Source of the DNA: a virus
DNA length: 24,850 nucleotides
IMG/VR virus record: IMGVR_UViG_3300029319_000480
Location: 1-24,850 of that record
Reading direction: 5' to 3' (one strand)
The notes under the pieces: generated by a model
What the model saw: the letters and a program-made list of their open reading frames with translations, nothing else
What the model was told of the DNA's origin: nothing
Databases searched by the model: none
In this document: positions 1-7,494 of the stretch, one piece after another
How the letters are laid out: the number at the start of each line of letters is the position of its first letter
How positions within the stretch are numbered: position 1 is the stretch's first letter
Made by a program: the position numbers and the translations under genes

Positions 1-23
1 TCAATGATACGATTGAAAACGTG

Positions 24-218
24 ATGCAGATGCGTTGCGGTAATTGTTCGTTTTTTGATCGATCACCTCAGATGCTAGAATGTATCGAGAAAGGTATCGG
101 TGACGAAGCCGAGCCTGAAATGGCCGTAGCTGCGGGTGAGCTGGGTTATTGCCAAGCCTTGGACTTTAAATGTGCATCGATGCGTGTTTGCAAGGTTTGG
201 GCAGGGAGGGTGAACTGA
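24..218 (+). CDS. Small Cys-rich protein (possible metal or Fe-S binding mini-protein)
   Basis: A short protein of about 64 residues with six cysteines in the order CxxC near the start, one after 11 residues, then C-x6-C-x5-C in the last third (GYC, FKC, RVC, followed by a Trp). The even spacing suggests a metal-binding or iron-sulfur mini-domain; I recall similar Cys-rich mini-proteins in marine phages but cannot name the family with confidence. The start is uncertain. GTG at 21 and ATG at 24 are adjacent, and the frame stays open to the left window edge, so the gene may begin upstream. I chose ATG 24 because another frame reading from the edge ends in TGA at 22-24, giving a TGATG coupling like the one at this gene's own end. 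Its TGA overlaps the next ATG at 218. Function unknown. Confidence 0.6.
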   Translation: MQMRCGNCSFFDRSPQMLECIEKGIGDEAEPEMAVAAGELGYCQALDFKCASMRVCKVWAGRVN

Positions 219-739
219 TGTTTTTTTATGACCATGCAATGTCTCGTGATGACTTTATAGATCAAGAAGAGAAGCCTGCCGGTGAGATCGACATGGTGGA
301 TGGCTTGCGCGCCATGTCGATGTTTAAGAGAGATTCTGGACCACTCTTACCGACTGACATCAACCAAGAGGTAAAACATGCCTTGGTTTCTCATCCAGAG
401 TGCATTGTAGAGTTGAAGATGGACGGTTTCTTGTCTGAGTCTCTGATTCGCGAGTTGGAACAGATGATGAAGGACTCTACTCAGCCTATGATGAAAATGC
501 CTAAAATGAATGGGTCCAGCATCATCATTGTGACTCAATCACCGGGTATGCAAGAATTTGGGAATCCGAATGACGAAATCGGCGGACCCAAGAAAAAGAA
601 CATTCCTACAAACCCTAAGCTTTACGCCAGAGTGAAATCAGAGGCCAAGCGTAAGTTCAAGGTGTATCCAAGTGCATACGCGAATGCATGGCTCGTCCGC
701 ACCTACAAAAAGCGCGGCGGCGGCTACCGGAAGGGGTAG
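218..739 (+). CDS. Conserved phage protein with a DUF5872-like basic C-terminal domain
   Basis: A 173-residue protein. The start at 218 overlaps the upstream TGA (TGATG) and is preceded by a GGGAGG ribosome site; an upstream in-frame start at 170 lies inside the previous gene and is less likely. The first 115 residues or so are acidic and Met-rich with no domain I recognise. The last 45 are strongly basic and carry the pattern NPKLYARVKSEAKRKFKVYP followed by SAYANAW and a KKRGGG tail. I associate this with DUF5872, a small domain found in phages and large algal or amoebal viruses with no established function; the family name is from memory. The basic tail suggests nucleic acid binding, which is inference. 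It is the second of four overlapping genes ending in ssb. Confidence 0.75.
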   Translation: MFFYDHAMSRDDFIDQEEKPAGEIDMVDGLRAMSMFKRDSGPLLPTDINQEVKHALVSHPECIVELKMDGFLSESLIRELEQMMKDSTQPMMKMPKMNGSSIIIVTQSPGMQEFGNPNDEIGGPKKKNIPTNPKLYARVKSEAKRKFKVYPSAYANAWLVRTYKKRGGGYRKG

Positions 740-741
740 TC

Positions 742-1137
742 ATGTCACTCACTGAATGGTTTGGTAAAGGCAAAAAAGGTGACTGGGTTGACATTGGTGC
801 GCCTAAAAAAGACGGTAAATTCCAAAAATGCGGTCGTAGTTCTGCAAAAGGATCCAAACGGAAGTATCCGAAATGTGTGCCTCGATCTAAAGCCAAACAA
901 ATGACCAAAAAAGAACGCGAAAGTGCCGTTCGACGCAAACGAGCGAAGAAGCAAGGTGTGGGCGGTAAGCCCACTTACGTGAAGACAGATGCAGAGAAGG
1001 GCAATCCGGCACAGGATAAATTTCTGGCGTCACACATGCGGAAGGAATACAAAGATAAGCCCAACATGTCGAAAGATGAGCACAAGCGTCAGTTGATGAT
1101 TGGGTTCAAAAAATATGAAAATAGGAAGAAAAAATGA
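742..1137 (+). CDS. Small highly basic phage protein (DUF6321-like)
   Basis: A 131-residue, Lys/Arg-rich protein. ATG 742 follows a GGAAGGGG ribosome site that overlaps the end of the previous gene; an earlier in-frame start at 688 would lie entirely within that gene. The N-terminal half contains WVDIGAPKKDGKFQKCGR, KYPKCVP and then a KERESAVRRKRAKKQG stretch. I recall this arrangement from a phage domain of unknown function (DUF6321), and that identification is tentative. The two Cys residues about 20 apart could pair or bind metal. The C-terminal half is also basic and helical. High positive charge and position next to ssb suggest DNA binding, possibly packaged or acting in replication, but this is not shown. 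Its TGA overlaps the ssb ATG (ATGA). Confidence 0.75.
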   Translation: MSLTEWFGKGKKGDWVDIGAPKKDGKFQKCGRSSAKGSKRKYPKCVPRSKAKQMTKKERESAVRRKRAKKQGVGGKPTYVKTDAEKGNPAQDKFLASHMRKEYKDKPNMSKDEHKRQLMIGFKKYENRKKK

Positions 1138-1529
1138 GTGTAAATAAAGCAATCTTGGTAGGCCGTCTTGGTGTTGACCCCGAACTACGAACAACGGCAT
1201 CTGGAACAAATGTTGTAAATGTTCGTATGGCTACGACCGATCGACGCAAGGAAGGCGATGAGTGGGTGCCCCACACAGAGTGGCACAGCGTAACGATTTG
1301 GGGCCGCACCGCTGAAAACGTCGCCAAGTTTTGCACAAAAGGTAAAGAAATTTACGTCGAAGGTAAGATTCAGACTCGCAAATACACCGATAAGTCTGGA
1401 AACGATCGGTACTCTACAGAGATTGTTGCAGACAACGTGCGTTTTCTCGGTGGTAAAAACGATAACGCACCGATTGCTCAGTCACAGAACAACGGGTTTC
1501 CTGTAAACGATGAGCACATTCCGTTTTAG
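1134..1529 (+). CDS. ssb: Single-stranded DNA-binding protein (OB fold)
   Basis: A 131-residue bacterial-type SSB that would coat single-stranded DNA during phage replication and recombination. The OB fold covers about residues 1-107, with the typical opening MSVNKAILVGRLGVDPELR, the aromatic core TEWHSVTIWG (Trp50, Trp56) and KEIYVEGKIQTRKYTDKSG. The usual long glycine-rich linker is reduced to about 18 residues. The protein ends in DEHIPF, matching the acidic IPF tail by which E. coli SSB recruits partner proteins. The start overlaps the upstream stop (ATGA), implying translational coupling. A GGAAGA ribosome site precedes it. It is the last of the leftmost four genes; its TAG lies within the end of the minus-strand gene that follows. 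Confidence 0.95.
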   Translation: MSVNKAILVGRLGVDPELRTTASGTNVVNVRMATTDRRKEGDEWVPHTEWHSVTIWGRTAENVAKFCTKGKEIYVEGKIQTRKYTDKSGNDRYSTEIVADNVRFLGGKNDNAPIAQSQNNGFPVNDEHIPF

Positions 1530-1696
1530 TCTGACCCGTAGACCTCTTTTTTGAAAAGTTCAGTTAGTTTTTCGATGTATTTTCTTCTTGCTATCTTGTC
1601 AGATGGTGGAGGTTCATCGCTTATTTTTCCATCTGACCGAAGCTTTTTAAGAACTTCATTAAATTTTCTATAGTCTTCTTCAAAGTTATTAGGCAT
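1526..1696 (-). CDS. Lone minus-strand small protein, 56 residues, unknown function
   Basis: I read this from the reverse complement. ATG at 1696-1694 runs in frame to a TAA at 1528-1526, giving a 56-residue, highly charged protein that begins MPNNFEEDYRKFNEVLKKLR and ends VYGSD. Both halves look helical (residues about 5-21 and 34-51) around a proline turn, EPPPSD. The start is preceded by AGGAG, about 7 bases from the ATG (complement of 1704-1708), which is as good as any ribosome site in the window. It fills the gap between ssb and the candidate small terminase, converges on ssb with overlapping stops, and is divergent from the gene at 1741. The composition and small size would suit a regulator or anti-host factor, but no motif supports either. 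It is real by ribosome site, fit to the gap and amino acid composition; function unknown. Confidence 0.7.
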   Translation of the reverse strand: MPNNFEEDYRKFNEVLKKLRSDGKISDEPPPSDKIARRKYIEKLTELFKKEVYGSD

Positions 1697-1740
1697 GTAT
1701 AACTCCTATACTGTGTGATAATGGATGATAAGGAGAACAA
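1697..1740. promoter_or_regulatory. Divergent intergenic region with an extended -10-like element
   Basis: This 44-base gap separates two divergent genes, so any leftward promoter for the small gene must lie here or inside the terminase gene. On the plus strand TGTGATAAT (1714-1722) matches an extended -10 (TGn plus GATAAT, five of six to TATAAT). There is no good -35 at the expected distance, and a start site from it would fall very close to the ribosome site AAGGAGAA before ATG 1741. No convincing minus-strand -10 was found. Confidence 0.3.
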
Positions 1741-2301
1741 ATGTCTGACGAAAAAGATGGTTTTAACGATGCTAATGATTGTGATGTCGTGGTCGATATT
1801 TCATCAGAGGTAGATCATATAAATAATCCACAGGTCAACGAATGGTTGAAGCCAGATGATAACGGGTTTCGACCTACCCCACAGCAAGAAAAATTTCGTT
1901 CTTTAGCTTACCGATTGGCTCAACGTAAACGTTTTTTCCGTGGTGAGTGGTACAAAGCCTCGAAGGCAAAAGAGTATCAAGGCGTTGCTGTAAATGAACG
2001 AACGTGGTCACGTTGGTGCAAGGAAGACGATCGTTTTCTTGGTTGGTTTTACGATGAGTTTCCCGACACTTCTGAGATTTCTGAAGAGGAATTTAAGATG
2101 ATGGACATGCAGTACTGGACTGGTGTTCGCGATGCCATGGGTGAAGGTGAAGAGTGGGCGTATCGTCAGTACGCAAAGACTCGATTTGATTCTGCAGCAG
2201 CAAAGAAAGATGCAGCAGATAGCGAGTCGTTGCTTCAGCTTCGTTCTTACTTCAATGATGGCGGTGGTGAGTCTTGGAAAGTTGAGCCAGGTGAGGCATA
2301 G
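1741..2301 (+). CDS. Candidate terminase small subunit
   Basis: A 186-residue acidic protein placed directly before the large terminase, with stop and GTG start sharing one base (2301). TerS proteins recognise phage DNA and load the packaging motor. Residues about 45-100 hold a basic, helical, tryptophan-containing segment (AQRKRFFRGEWYKA, then VNERTWSRWCKEDDRF) that could form the helix-turn-helix DNA-binding module typical of TerS. The C-terminal part is helical and acidic and could mediate oligomerisation and contact with TerL. The identification rests mainly on position and size plus this HTH-like segment; sequence motifs for TerS are weak in general. The start has a strong AAGGAGAA ribosome site. 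An alternative is another DNA-binding regulator. Confidence 0.65.
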   Translation: MSDEKDGFNDANDCDVVVDISSEVDHINNPQVNEWLKPDDNGFRPTPQQEKFRSLAYRLAQRKRFFRGEWYKASKAKEYQGVAVNERTWSRWCKEDDRFLGWFYDEFPDTSEISEEEFKMMDMQYWTGVRDAMGEGEEWAYRQYAKTRFDSAAAKKDAADSESLLQLRSYFNDGGGESWKVEPGEA

Positions 2302-3869
2302 TGAATGCGAACGATAAAAAGCTGCTTGCACAGTTAGCAAGTCATCCAGGCGAGTTTATTGGTCGTCTGAAGATTGTTGATGAGAAAGGCCAGGAGCGCT
2401 CGTTTAATACACCGTTTGCGGAACAAGTCATGGCGTTACAGGACTTCTGTTCTGATGCTGAGACTGTGATTCATTACAAACCACGTCAGATTGGTGACAC
2501 CACCGTAGCAACTGCGTACAACTTCAACTATCTGTATTGGGTTCAAGATCCAGCACGTTGTCTTGTTGTGGCTGACTCGTATGACTCTACCGATGCTATT
2601 TTCGGCCGTGTTCGTCATTACTACCGATCGTTGCCTGAAATGCTCAAGAAACCCATTGAGCGCTCAAACAAGCGCGAGTTGATATTCAAAGACAGCATGG
2701 CGGGTTTCCGGTGCATGACTGCGGGTGGTAAGAGTGATGCTCGTGGTTGGACGTATCAGCGCCTACATGCCGATGAGTTGGCGTTCTGGCCCAATGCTGA
2801 AGACGTATGGGCGTCTGTTACTTCGACGCTTCACGAAGGCCCACACAAGAAAATTATTATTATTTCTACCGCTGACGGACCCGGCAATCTCTTCCATTCC
2901 AAAGTTTTGAGTGCGATTGAAGCAAAGCAGCGGGGAGACAAGTCTGTTCGCTTTCGTTTTTTCAAGTGGTCGGACCATTGGGCATATCAGGCAGACGTGC
3001 CAGATGGTTGGGAACCAGATCAAGAAGAGTGGGTTTTAGGTCAGCAGCACAACCTTACAATGCGTCAATTGTATTGGCGTCACGATAAGATTCATGGTGT
3101 AAATGGGATCGGTATTCGTCGCTTCAGGCGGGAGTATCCCCTTACAATCGAGGACGGCTTTGCCATACATGACGGTAGTTGGTTCGATACTGATTATCTC
3201 AACAGCGTATTGTCTTCACTCAAGCCCGTAGAGGGTGAGTTGAGGATTTATGAGAGGCCGTACCCTGGACTGAATTACTCAGTCGGTGTCGATCCTTCAT
3301 GGTGTAACGGTGGAGACAATGCGGTTGCTCAAGTTTTGAGTGCAGACGGTCGTCAAGTGGCGACTTTATCGATGAATCAAGGTGGTGAGATTCTGTTTGC
3401 TCAAAAGGCTGCTGAGTTGGCGATGCATTACAACAAAGCCAGGACGTTAATCGAGGCAAACACGGGTGGTGCAGGTCCAGTGGTTATTCGAGAGTTTCAA
3501 AAGGCCGGATTGCCTTTGTGGCACAAGCCACCAGCACCAGGGCAAGCGGGCAGTAAAACTCCCAAATATTGGACTACAACTCGCGGAAGTAAAGAAGAGG
3601 CCTATGCTCACTTACGTCAAGTTGTGAACGCCGACATTTTAACTTTGAACGATTTATCTACGGTTCAAGAATTGATGCATATTCGTGAACACAATGGAAA
3701 AATCGAAGGACAAGATGGTTATCACGACGACCATTCAGATGCGTTAATGCTTGCTGAGTGGAATCGTCGTAAAATGCCACAGGCTAAGGATATTCCCAAA
3801 AGAGGGACAAAGCGATATCATGCTCGCAGAAATCCTTTTAATGTTTTGAGCGGAGCGAAGGTATCGTGA
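2301..3869 (+). CDS. terL: Terminase large subunit (packaging ATPase and nuclease)
   Basis: A 522-residue packaging motor that translocates DNA into the prohead and cuts the concatemer. The ATPase half has a P-loop region at residues 60-68 (KPRQIGDTT), Walker B with catalytic acid LHADE (155-159) and a coupling motif IIIISTA (185-191). The nuclease half has the RNase H-like acidic sites GVDPS (Asp331), IEANTGG (Glu385) and HDDHSDAL (Asp476/477/480). The usual Walker A lysine position (GK-S/T) is Asp66, and a lysine sits at the first position of the loop (Lys60), as in the deviant lambda gpA motif. GTG start; its last bases overlap the portal GTG (GTGA at 3866-3869). Length is normal for the family. 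Confidence 0.95.
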   Translation: MNANDKKLLAQLASHPGEFIGRLKIVDEKGQERSFNTPFAEQVMALQDFCSDAETVIHYKPRQIGDTTVATAYNFNYLYWVQDPARCLVVADSYDSTDAIFGRVRHYYRSLPEMLKKPIERSNKRELIFKDSMAGFRCMTAGGKSDARGWTYQRLHADELAFWPNAEDVWASVTSTLHEGPHKKIIIISTADGPGNLFHSKVLSAIEAKQRGDKSVRFRFFKWSDHWAYQADVPDGWEPDQEEWVLGQQHNLTMRQLYWRHDKIHGVNGIGIRRFRREYPLTIEDGFAIHDGSWFDTDYLNSVLSSLKPVEGELRIYERPYPGLNYSVGVDPSWCNGGDNAVAQVLSADGRQVATLSMNQGGEILFAQKAAELAMHYNKARTLIEANTGGAGPVVIREFQKAGLPLWHKPPAPGQAGSKTPKYWTTTRGSKEEAYAHLRQVVNADILTLNDLSTVQELMHIREHNGKIEGQDGYHDDHSDALMLAEWNRRKMPQAKDIPKRGTKRYHARRNPFNVLSGAKVS

Positions 3870-6241
3870 AAGAAACAGATCAAATATCACCGAAACTTGT
3901 ACACGAATTCGTTCGTTCACATGACCGCTATGCAAGAAGACACCGTAAGGATTGGTCGCTGTATAAGCACACCTACATGACTCGATACTGGGAGTACATG
4001 ACTGGTGATGACATGCCTAAGCGCAATCGTCGCCTACGCGAGGTTGAGGTAGAGGTAAACCGCCTGTGGGGGGTAATCACATCGTATCTCTCGGCCTTGT
4101 ATCCACGAGCCAGTCGTGTTGTGTTGGGTCCAGACCCTGCGGGCACCGGAGATCCTCAAAAAGCAGAATTGGCAATCAACCGATTGCTGGCCAGTCGTAA
4201 AATCCACGAACGTGTCATGTCTGCCTTGAGGCAGGCTTTGTTGTATCCAGGCTCTGGTATAAAAGTAGGATATCATCACGGCCGAGGTAGCCCCCTTGAT
4301 CGTGTGTGGATGCGAGTGATTCCGATTTGGGAGATGCTTCTGGATCACGAAGTATCAGATGCAGACGACGAGCGTTTTCGTGGTCATTTGTATTATCGAC
4401 CAAAACAAGAGGTCGAAAAAGAGTACAACTTGGAAGACATTTCAGGGACGAGAAGGTTGGACTTTTTGTCTGGTGTCGACACCGTTGCTGACACGAAAGG
4501 TGGGCGTAAGCGGTATGATAAAACTGAGGACGATAACAACTTCGTTCGCGTTCTTGAGTTTTGCAACTTGGTCGACAACTACGTCGATCCTGAAAACCCT
4601 GATATTAAGTATGAAGGAAGACTTGAAATATACGTTTTGGGTCAAGGCGATGCATCGAAAAAACCGGTGTACGTTGGTCCTCTACCTTTCGCTCGCCATG
4701 ATGGTGAGCCGATGGCGCACATTGTACCGTTGATTTTCAACTATGAGCCTGAGTATCCCTTGCGCGGTATCGCCCATGTTCGACGGCTGATGCCTCAGTT
4801 CAAAGAGTTGAATGCATATCGATCGTATATGGCGATGGCCACGCGGAAAGACACGCGCCAGTATGTGACAAGAAAAGGCACCTTCAATGCCGAAGAGATG
4901 ACCCTGCTTACAGAGGGTCACGACGGTTTGATTTTGGAAGTTGATTCTGGATTTGAACGCCCACTTGGCGATGCAATTCTGCCAATTCAAAACGCTGCCA
5001 TATCGAGCAATATACAAAGCTATGTTCGTGACGTAGAGACCGATATCGAGCGTGTGATTGGCACAAGCCCACAGGCCCGAGGCATTGTGACCAAGGCTAC
5101 TGCATTTGAGGTAGAAACGGTTCAACAATACACAGAATCAGAGTTCGGTCTGCACGCGACAATCAAGGATCAATGGTTGTCGAATCTTACTGAACTACTG
5201 CTGCGCACACTGATTGCTTGCATGCAGGATGATGGAGATAGTTCAGGTGCATACGAAGATCAGTCGATTGATGTAGCAGAAGTTGGCGCAGAACCAAACG
5301 ACGACGCCCAAACCGAGCAACCAGAGCCCGCAGAAACCTTCGATAAGCAAAAGATTTTGTCGATGGCAGAAATGGCGGGCATCGATGTGGAGTCTGATGA
5401 TTTCAAAGACTTGGCTTCACAGATTACCACCAAGCGTGAAATCGATGACATGACCCCTGAAGAACTCAATTTATTGGGTCAAACTCTGAGTGGTCGTGCG
5501 CTTGATGCAAAGTCAGCATCGGATGAAAAAGAAGCAGCACAAGTCGATGAGGCTCTTGCCAAGAATACAGCAACTCTACAAGAGCCGTTTGTAGATGAAG
5601 ACGTGGTTCCAAGTAAGGGCATTTCTAAGATTGGTGATGAATTCCGAGTCAGTCAAGAAACTTTGATCTTGAGAGAACGCAGTGAACAAATCGTTGTTAC
5701 GGTCGAAGATTTGGACGCCAACTTTGAAATTACTTTTGTCGAAGGCGGTCGTACACCACTCAGCGACAGTGTCATGCAGCAAAACTTGGTTGCTCTCCTA
5801 CAACCTTACGGTGTGCTTTGGGAAACAGCAACCAAGGGTGGACCCGCAGGAGTGTTCGCGAAAAACTACATGAAGGTACTCGCTGAACGTTTTGATCTAC
5901 CCAAAGACCTTCATCCAGAAGAGTTGGAATCTGAACTGGCTATGGAAAACCAGGCTAAAGGTCAAGAGCCTCAAACTACACCACCCCAAGGACCGGTTGA
6001 GGCGCCTCCTGGAGCCCCACCAGAAGCACCTGCAGAGGGCGCTGAACAGGCGACTGACCCACAAGAACTGATCGCACAGATTTCTCAGATGCCACCTGAC
6101 CAGGCGTTGGCAGCTATGGCTGAAATATTCGGAGATAATCCTGAAGTAATGGAAATATTGCAACAAATCTCTGCCCTTCCTCCTGAAGAGCAAGGTCCTG
6201 CGATTGCTCAAGTGTTGGAGGCTGCGAGTGCCAGTCTATAG
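3866..6241 (+). CDS. Portal protein with extended acidic C-terminal region
   Basis: A 791-residue protein immediately after terL, the usual place for the dodecameric portal through which DNA enters and leaves the head. The opening MKETDQISPKLVHEFVRSHD and the following charged helical region with many Tyr/Trp fit the large podovirus-type portals. Residues about 465-590 form an acidic, low-complexity insert including DDMTPEELNLLGQ. A conserved-looking strand-rich block (ITFVEGGRTPLSDSVMQQN, about 615-640) follows. The tail from about 705 is Pro/Ala/Glu-rich and ends in two related helical units centred on QISQMPP (about 738) and QISALPP (about 772). GTG start with GAAGGT ribosome site, overlapping terL by four bases. 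Assignment rests on position, length and overall pattern rather than a single diagnostic motif. Confidence 0.85.
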   Translation: MKETDQISPKLVHEFVRSHDRYARRHRKDWSLYKHTYMTRYWEYMTGDDMPKRNRRLREVEVEVNRLWGVITSYLSALYPRASRVVLGPDPAGTGDPQKAELAINRLLASRKIHERVMSALRQALLYPGSGIKVGYHHGRGSPLDRVWMRVIPIWEMLLDHEVSDADDERFRGHLYYRPKQEVEKEYNLEDISGTRRLDFLSGVDTVADTKGGRKRYDKTEDDNNFVRVLEFCNLVDNYVDPENPDIKYEGRLEIYVLGQGDASKKPVYVGPLPFARHDGEPMAHIVPLIFNYEPEYPLRGIAHVRRLMPQFKELNAYRSYMAMATRKDTRQYVTRKGTFNAEEMTLLTEGHDGLILEVDSGFERPLGDAILPIQNAAISSNIQSYVRDVETDIERVIGTSPQARGIVTKATAFEVETVQQYTESEFGLHATIKDQWLSNLTELLLRTLIACMQDDGDSSGAYEDQSIDVAEVGAEPNDDAQTEQPEPAETFDKQKILSMAEMAGIDVESDDFKDLASQITTKREIDDMTPEELNLLGQTLSGRALDAKSASDEKEAAQVDEALAKNTATLQEPFVDEDVVPSKGISKIGDEFRVSQETLILRERSEQIVVTVEDLDANFEITFVEGGRTPLSDSVMQQNLVALLQPYGVLWETATKGGPAGVFAKNYMKVLAERFDLPKDLHPEELESELAMENQAKGQEPQTTPPQGPVEAPPGAPPEAPAEGAEQATDPQELIAQISQMPPDQALAAMAEIFGDNPEVMEILQQISALPPEEQGPAIAQVLEAASASL

Positions 6242-6824
6242 TTATAAGTGTGACGACTGCGGACACGAACAAGATCACACGTGTAGAATGTCGAATCGAC
6301 CTGATTTTATTGATTGTTCAGCGTGCGGTAAGAGTTCGAAAAGGGTGTTCAGAGTATCTGTCGCACAATCCAATGATCCCTACAATCAAGCGCCCGCTAA
6401 ATCCAGAGAGATGACCGGCCTCGTATTGCATTTATACATGTGCAAAGATTGCGATCATCAGTTCGATGATTTGACAGACTTTAGCGCTGGAGAACATTTT
6501 GAAGATTCGCGCGAGTGTCCAAAGTGTAAATCAAAAAATTCCAAATGGATTCCAATGGCGAGAATAGATAGATTTAGTGAACAATTTCCATACTATGATC
6601 GTGGTCTTGGTGTAATGTTGACTAGTAAGCAACATCGTCGAGATATATGTAAGCAGCGTGGATTGACGCCTGTGGATGGTGACTGGGACGTAGAAAAAGA
6701 ATATAGTAAATGGGACACTAGGATGGAAAAAGAAGTAAAAGAGTACGATGACTATTGCGATCGGTTAGATAACCATCCAGCATTTAAACAATTTAGAATC
6801 GAAAGAGACAAAGGCATCATTTAG
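6228..6824 (+). CDS. Double zinc-ribbon protein (FmdB-like N-terminus)
   Basis: A 198-residue protein with two four-cysteine zinc ribbons: Cys8, Cys11, Cys30, Cys33, then Cys72, Cys75, Cys97, Cys100. The first, opening MPVYSYKCDDCGHEQDH and followed by a Met-Ser-Asn-Arg-Pro segment, matches the FmdB-type putative regulatory ribbon. After the ribbons come YYDRGLGVM and SKQHRRDICKQRGL, a pattern I recall beside such ribbons in phage proteins, and then a charged helical end. The GTG at 6228 is chosen because a GGAGG site lies six bases upstream and the ribbon starts right after it; the frame is open further upstream but only inside the portal gene. The gene overlaps the portal by 14 bases. Role unknown; the ribbon may bind DNA, RNA or an assembly partner. 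Confidence 0.85.
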   Translation: MPVYSYKCDDCGHEQDHTCRMSNRPDFIDCSACGKSSKRVFRVSVAQSNDPYNQAPAKSREMTGLVLHLYMCKDCDHQFDDLTDFSAGEHFEDSRECPKCKSKNSKWIPMARIDRFSEQFPYYDRGLGVMLTSKQHRRDICKQRGLTPVDGDWDVEKEYSKWDTRMEKEVKEYDDYCDRLDNHPAFKQFRIERDKGII

Positions 6825-6833
6825 GAGTTTGTC

Positions 6834-7430
6834 ATGTACGGATACGAAAAAGGTCAACCGATGGCTGAAGATCAAGCAGCCATGCCACCAGAGGCTGCTC
6901 CACCTGCCGCTGAAGCCGCTCCACAGGAAGCTATGGACGATTCAGAGGCACAACTGCAGCAGTTGGCTCAGTCTGCGCCGGCACCTACAAAGCCGTTCAC
7001 AGTAAAGGCGCTCAAGACTCTTTTGGATACGTTTAATCAAACGCTCTCAAAGATTTCAGCGGTAGATATGCCGACGATTGAAATAAATTTTGAAGGTGCT
7101 GAAAAAGGCAAAATGGACTCACCGATTCCTGGTGATTTGTTCTTGCCACTGGTAGCTATTTCTGAATTGATCAAAATGGTTGGTGGTGGAGAATTTGAGT
7201 CGAAACTTGGATTTGATCCATTCACTATTGTGACGGACACCGACATTCGTAAGGTCACTGCTTTGTTGAAAATGATGGCGAAAGATAAAAAGTTCATCGA
7301 AGCTGTGAAAGAACTCCAAGAGGGTGGGCCTGAAGCTGAAATGGCAGCAGCCAATGAAGGCGGCGATATGGCCCCTCCGCCCAACGATATGGGCGCTCAA
7401 GACGAAACACTTGCGGCAGCAATGCAGTAA
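6834..7430 (+). CDS. Ala/Pro/Glu-rich acidic protein in the head module, unknown
   Basis: A 198-residue acidic protein with an AGGAG site before ATG 6834. Residues 1-52 are low-complexity Ala/Pro/Glu/Gln. Residues about 53-165 look folded and helical, including TVKALKTLLDTFNQTLSKI, PGDLFLPLVAISELIKMVGG and VTALLKMMAKDKKFIEAVKE. The last 30 are again Ala/Gly/Pro-rich and acidic. The gene sits between the zinc-ribbon gene and the scaffold. The composition, with disordered flanks around a helical core, would suit a minor head or assembly protein. I do not recognise the family and assign no function. It is followed by 64 untranslated bases. Confidence 0.75.
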   Translation: MYGYEKGQPMAEDQAAMPPEAAPPAAEAAPQEAMDDSEAQLQQLAQSAPAPTKPFTVKALKTLLDTFNQTLSKISAVDMPTIEINFEGAEKGKMDSPIPGDLFLPLVAISELIKMVGGGEFESKLGFDPFTIVTDTDIRKVTALLKMMAKDKKFIEAVKELQEGGPEAEMAAANEGGDMAPPPNDMGAQDETLAAAMQ

Positions 7431-7443
7431 TAAAGTTGCATTG

Positions 7444-7473
7444 TTGCGAAAGTATTTTAAAAAATGTTAGATT
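7444..7473 (+). promoter_or_regulatory. Possible promoter for scaffold/capsid genes
   Basis: The 64-base AT-rich gap before the scaffold gene contains TTGCGA (7444-7449, four of six to a -35) and, 18 bases on, TGT followed by TAGATT (7468-7473, an extended -10 with four of six matches). The -10 lies in the loop of a 7-base AT-only inverted repeat (arms 7456-7462 and 7472-7478). The match is weak; the placement before the most highly expressed genes is the main support. Confidence 0.3.
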
Positions 7474-7494
7474 TTAAACCGAAAGGAGATTTTT

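Noticed and set aside
170-217. Upstream start for the DUF5872-like gene
   Set aside because: The extension lies wholly inside the previous gene; ATG 218 has a good ribosome site and the TGATG overlap seen elsewhere.
1529-1552. Possible terminator for ssb: a 4-base stem (GTCT / AGAC) followed by a run of six T
   Set aside because: The stem is too short to be convincing, and the T run is separated from it by three bases; it also lies within the minus-strand gene's coding end.
6204-6227. TTG start for the zinc-ribbon gene
   Set aside because: GTG 6228 has a GGAGG site at ideal spacing and begins exactly at the conserved ribbon start; the extra residues are portal-gene shadow.
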